Source of the DNA: Planctomycetota bacterium
GTDB taxonomy: Bacteria > Planctomycetota > UBA8108 > JACQVS01
Direction: 5' to 3'
NCBI GenBank assembly: GCA_016209605.1
Contig: JACQVS010000197.1
Location: forward strand, 1-64,000
Length of the DNA: 64,000 bases
Shown here: in pieces, positions 63,249 to 64,000 of the stretch
How positions within the stretch are numbered: the stretch's first letter is position 1
Layout: the number at the start of each line of letters is the position of its first letter
Translations under genes and position numbers: made by a program
The notes under the pieces: model-generated
The model's database searches: none
What the model saw: only the letters and a program-made list of their open reading frames with translations
What the model was told of the DNA's origin: nothing

Positions 63249-64000
63249 ATGGATTATCAACAAGTCCGCTTGATGAAAATCATCCTGCTCGTGAGCTCGC
63301 TGTCCTCGCTGGCCTTGCTCGCGAGCGTGGCCTACCGCGAGAACTTCCACGGGGAGTGGCGCGGCGCCCAGGAAAGGTACCGGGAGCGCCTGCTCAAGAC
63401 CGCCTCCGATGACCACGCCCGCCGGGCCGCCGCCTCCTTCGAGGTCGAGCCCAAGCAGCTCTTTCTCCCGGACCTCGCCAGCATCGACCGCTGCACCACC
63501 TGCCATCTCGGGGTCGAGAATCCCGGCATGGAGAAGGAAGAGCAGCCGCTCAGGACCCATCCCGGGAGCCTGCTGGCCTACCATCCCCTCGAGAAGTTCG
63601 GCTGCACCGTATGCCACCAGGGGCAAGGCCGGGCCGTGGCCAAGGAGCAGGCCCACGGCTGGCGCGAGGACAAGACCGCCACGCCTCACGTCGAGAAGCC
63701 GCTCCTTCGCCGCGAGGCCATTTACACCAGCTGCGGCAAGTGCCACTATGAAACCGACCTCTTCGGCGGCGCCGAGGACTTCTACGCCGCCGGCGAGCAG
63801 AAGGCCGGCGGCTCGCGCGGCAAGTTCCCCATCGAGAAGTCGACGCTCGAGCTGGCGCTGCCGGGAGCCGAGTCCCTGGAGGCGGGAAAGCGCCTGGCGG
63901 CCGGCTCCGGCTGCCTGGGCTGCCACAAGTACCGCGGCCGCGGCGGCGTCCTGGGTCCGGACATCACCTACGTCGGCGACAAGACCATCCACGACTTCGA
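63249..64000 (+). CDS. Multiheme cytochrome c, partial
   Basis: This begins with GAGG then ATG at 63249 and runs off the window end. A single N-terminal membrane helix (KIILLVSSLSSLALLASVAY) anchors it. Four heme sites are visible in the 250 residues present: CTTCH near 82, CTVCH, CGKCH and CLGCH near 222. The last is followed by GRGGVLGPDIT, a mono-heme cytochrome c-like domain. It follows the Rieske and cytochrome b genes in the same operon and should receive electrons from the Rieske centre. The number of hemes in the full protein cannot be known from here. Confidence 0.9.
   Translation, partial: MDYQQVRLMKIILLVSSLSSLALLASVAYRENFHGEWRGAQERYRERLLKTASDDHARRAAASFEVEPKQLFLPDLASIDRCTTCHLGVENPGMEKEEQPLRTHPGSLLAYHPLEKFGCTVCHQGQGRAVAKEQAHGWREDKTATPHVEKPLLRREAIYTSCGKCHYETDLFGGAEDFYAAGEQKAGGSRGKFPIEKSTLELALPGAESLEAGKRLAAGSGCLGCHKYRGRGGVLGPDITYVGDKTIHDF

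Overview
The window is a GC-rich chromosomal segment of an uncultivated-type Gram-negative bacterium. LpxA, a type IV pilus system, a Rieske/cytochrome b complex and Tat-type signal sequences point to a double-membrane cell. The mixture of PVC-type heme-binding/'membrane-bound dehydrogenase' proteins, a DUF1080 protein with a Tat-exported Gfo/Idh/MocA oxidoreductase, a ThuA domain, SBBP beta-propeller repeats and a dockerin-like tail is typical of Planctomycetota, Acidobacteriota and neighbouring candidate phyla. The exact phylum cannot be settled from this sequence alone.

Layout. 0.2-12.7 kb: one tightly coupled plus-strand run, pilC-pilS-pilR followed by an envelope-glycan module (radical SAM enzyme, GT2, two GT-C membrane proteins, and a priming sugar-phosphate transferase). 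12.8-17.1 kb: a secreted SBBP/dockerin-like protein, a DCC-family thiol protein, class II DAHP synthase, and a decayed SBBP paralogue with an in-frame stop. 17.2-24.8 kb: a giant secreted heme protein, a Tat-type amidohydrolase and a cytochrome/WD40 protein. 24.9-31.3 kb: metX, a type IV pilin-like gene, a Na+/H+ antiporter-type protein, lpxA, cob(I)alamin adenosyltransferase and pcnB. 31.3-35.7 kb: a structured leader and the B12-dependent ribonucleotide reductase nrdJ. 35.7-39.0 kb: an unknown protein, a methyltransferase, a small membrane protein and a D-threonine aldolase/D-serine dehydratase-type PLP enzyme.

39.1-44.1 kb is the accessory part. It holds a scrambled tRNA-like remnant, an intact tRNA-Arg(CCT), a CHC2 zinc-finger protein, a HigBA-type toxin-antitoxin pair behind a consensus promoter, and a tyrosine recombinase whose N-terminus is a RelE-like toxin domain. 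A second zinc-finger fragment, a YceK-like lipoprotein, a small membrane protein and an XRE regulator follow. The RelE-integrase fusion is the most unusual protein architecture in the window.

44.1-59.1 kb: a radical SAM protein with a STAS-like tail, the Gfo/Idh and DUF1080 pair, a molybdenum hydroxylase pair, a ThuA/dehydrogenase/HEAT/cytochrome c protein, a purple-acid-phosphatase-like lipoprotein, and a radical SAM gene with a palindromic GC-rich repeat in its 3' end. 59.2-64.0 kb: an electron-transfer operon of GltD-like iron-sulfur flavoprotein, Rieske protein, cytochrome b and a multiheme cytochrome c that runs off the window.

Themes are surface structure (pili, glycan), cobalamin chemistry (adenosyltransferase beside NrdJ, plus B12-type radical SAM proteins) and periplasmic redox/sugar catabolism. 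Function assignments come from reading motifs in the translations; no database search was run.
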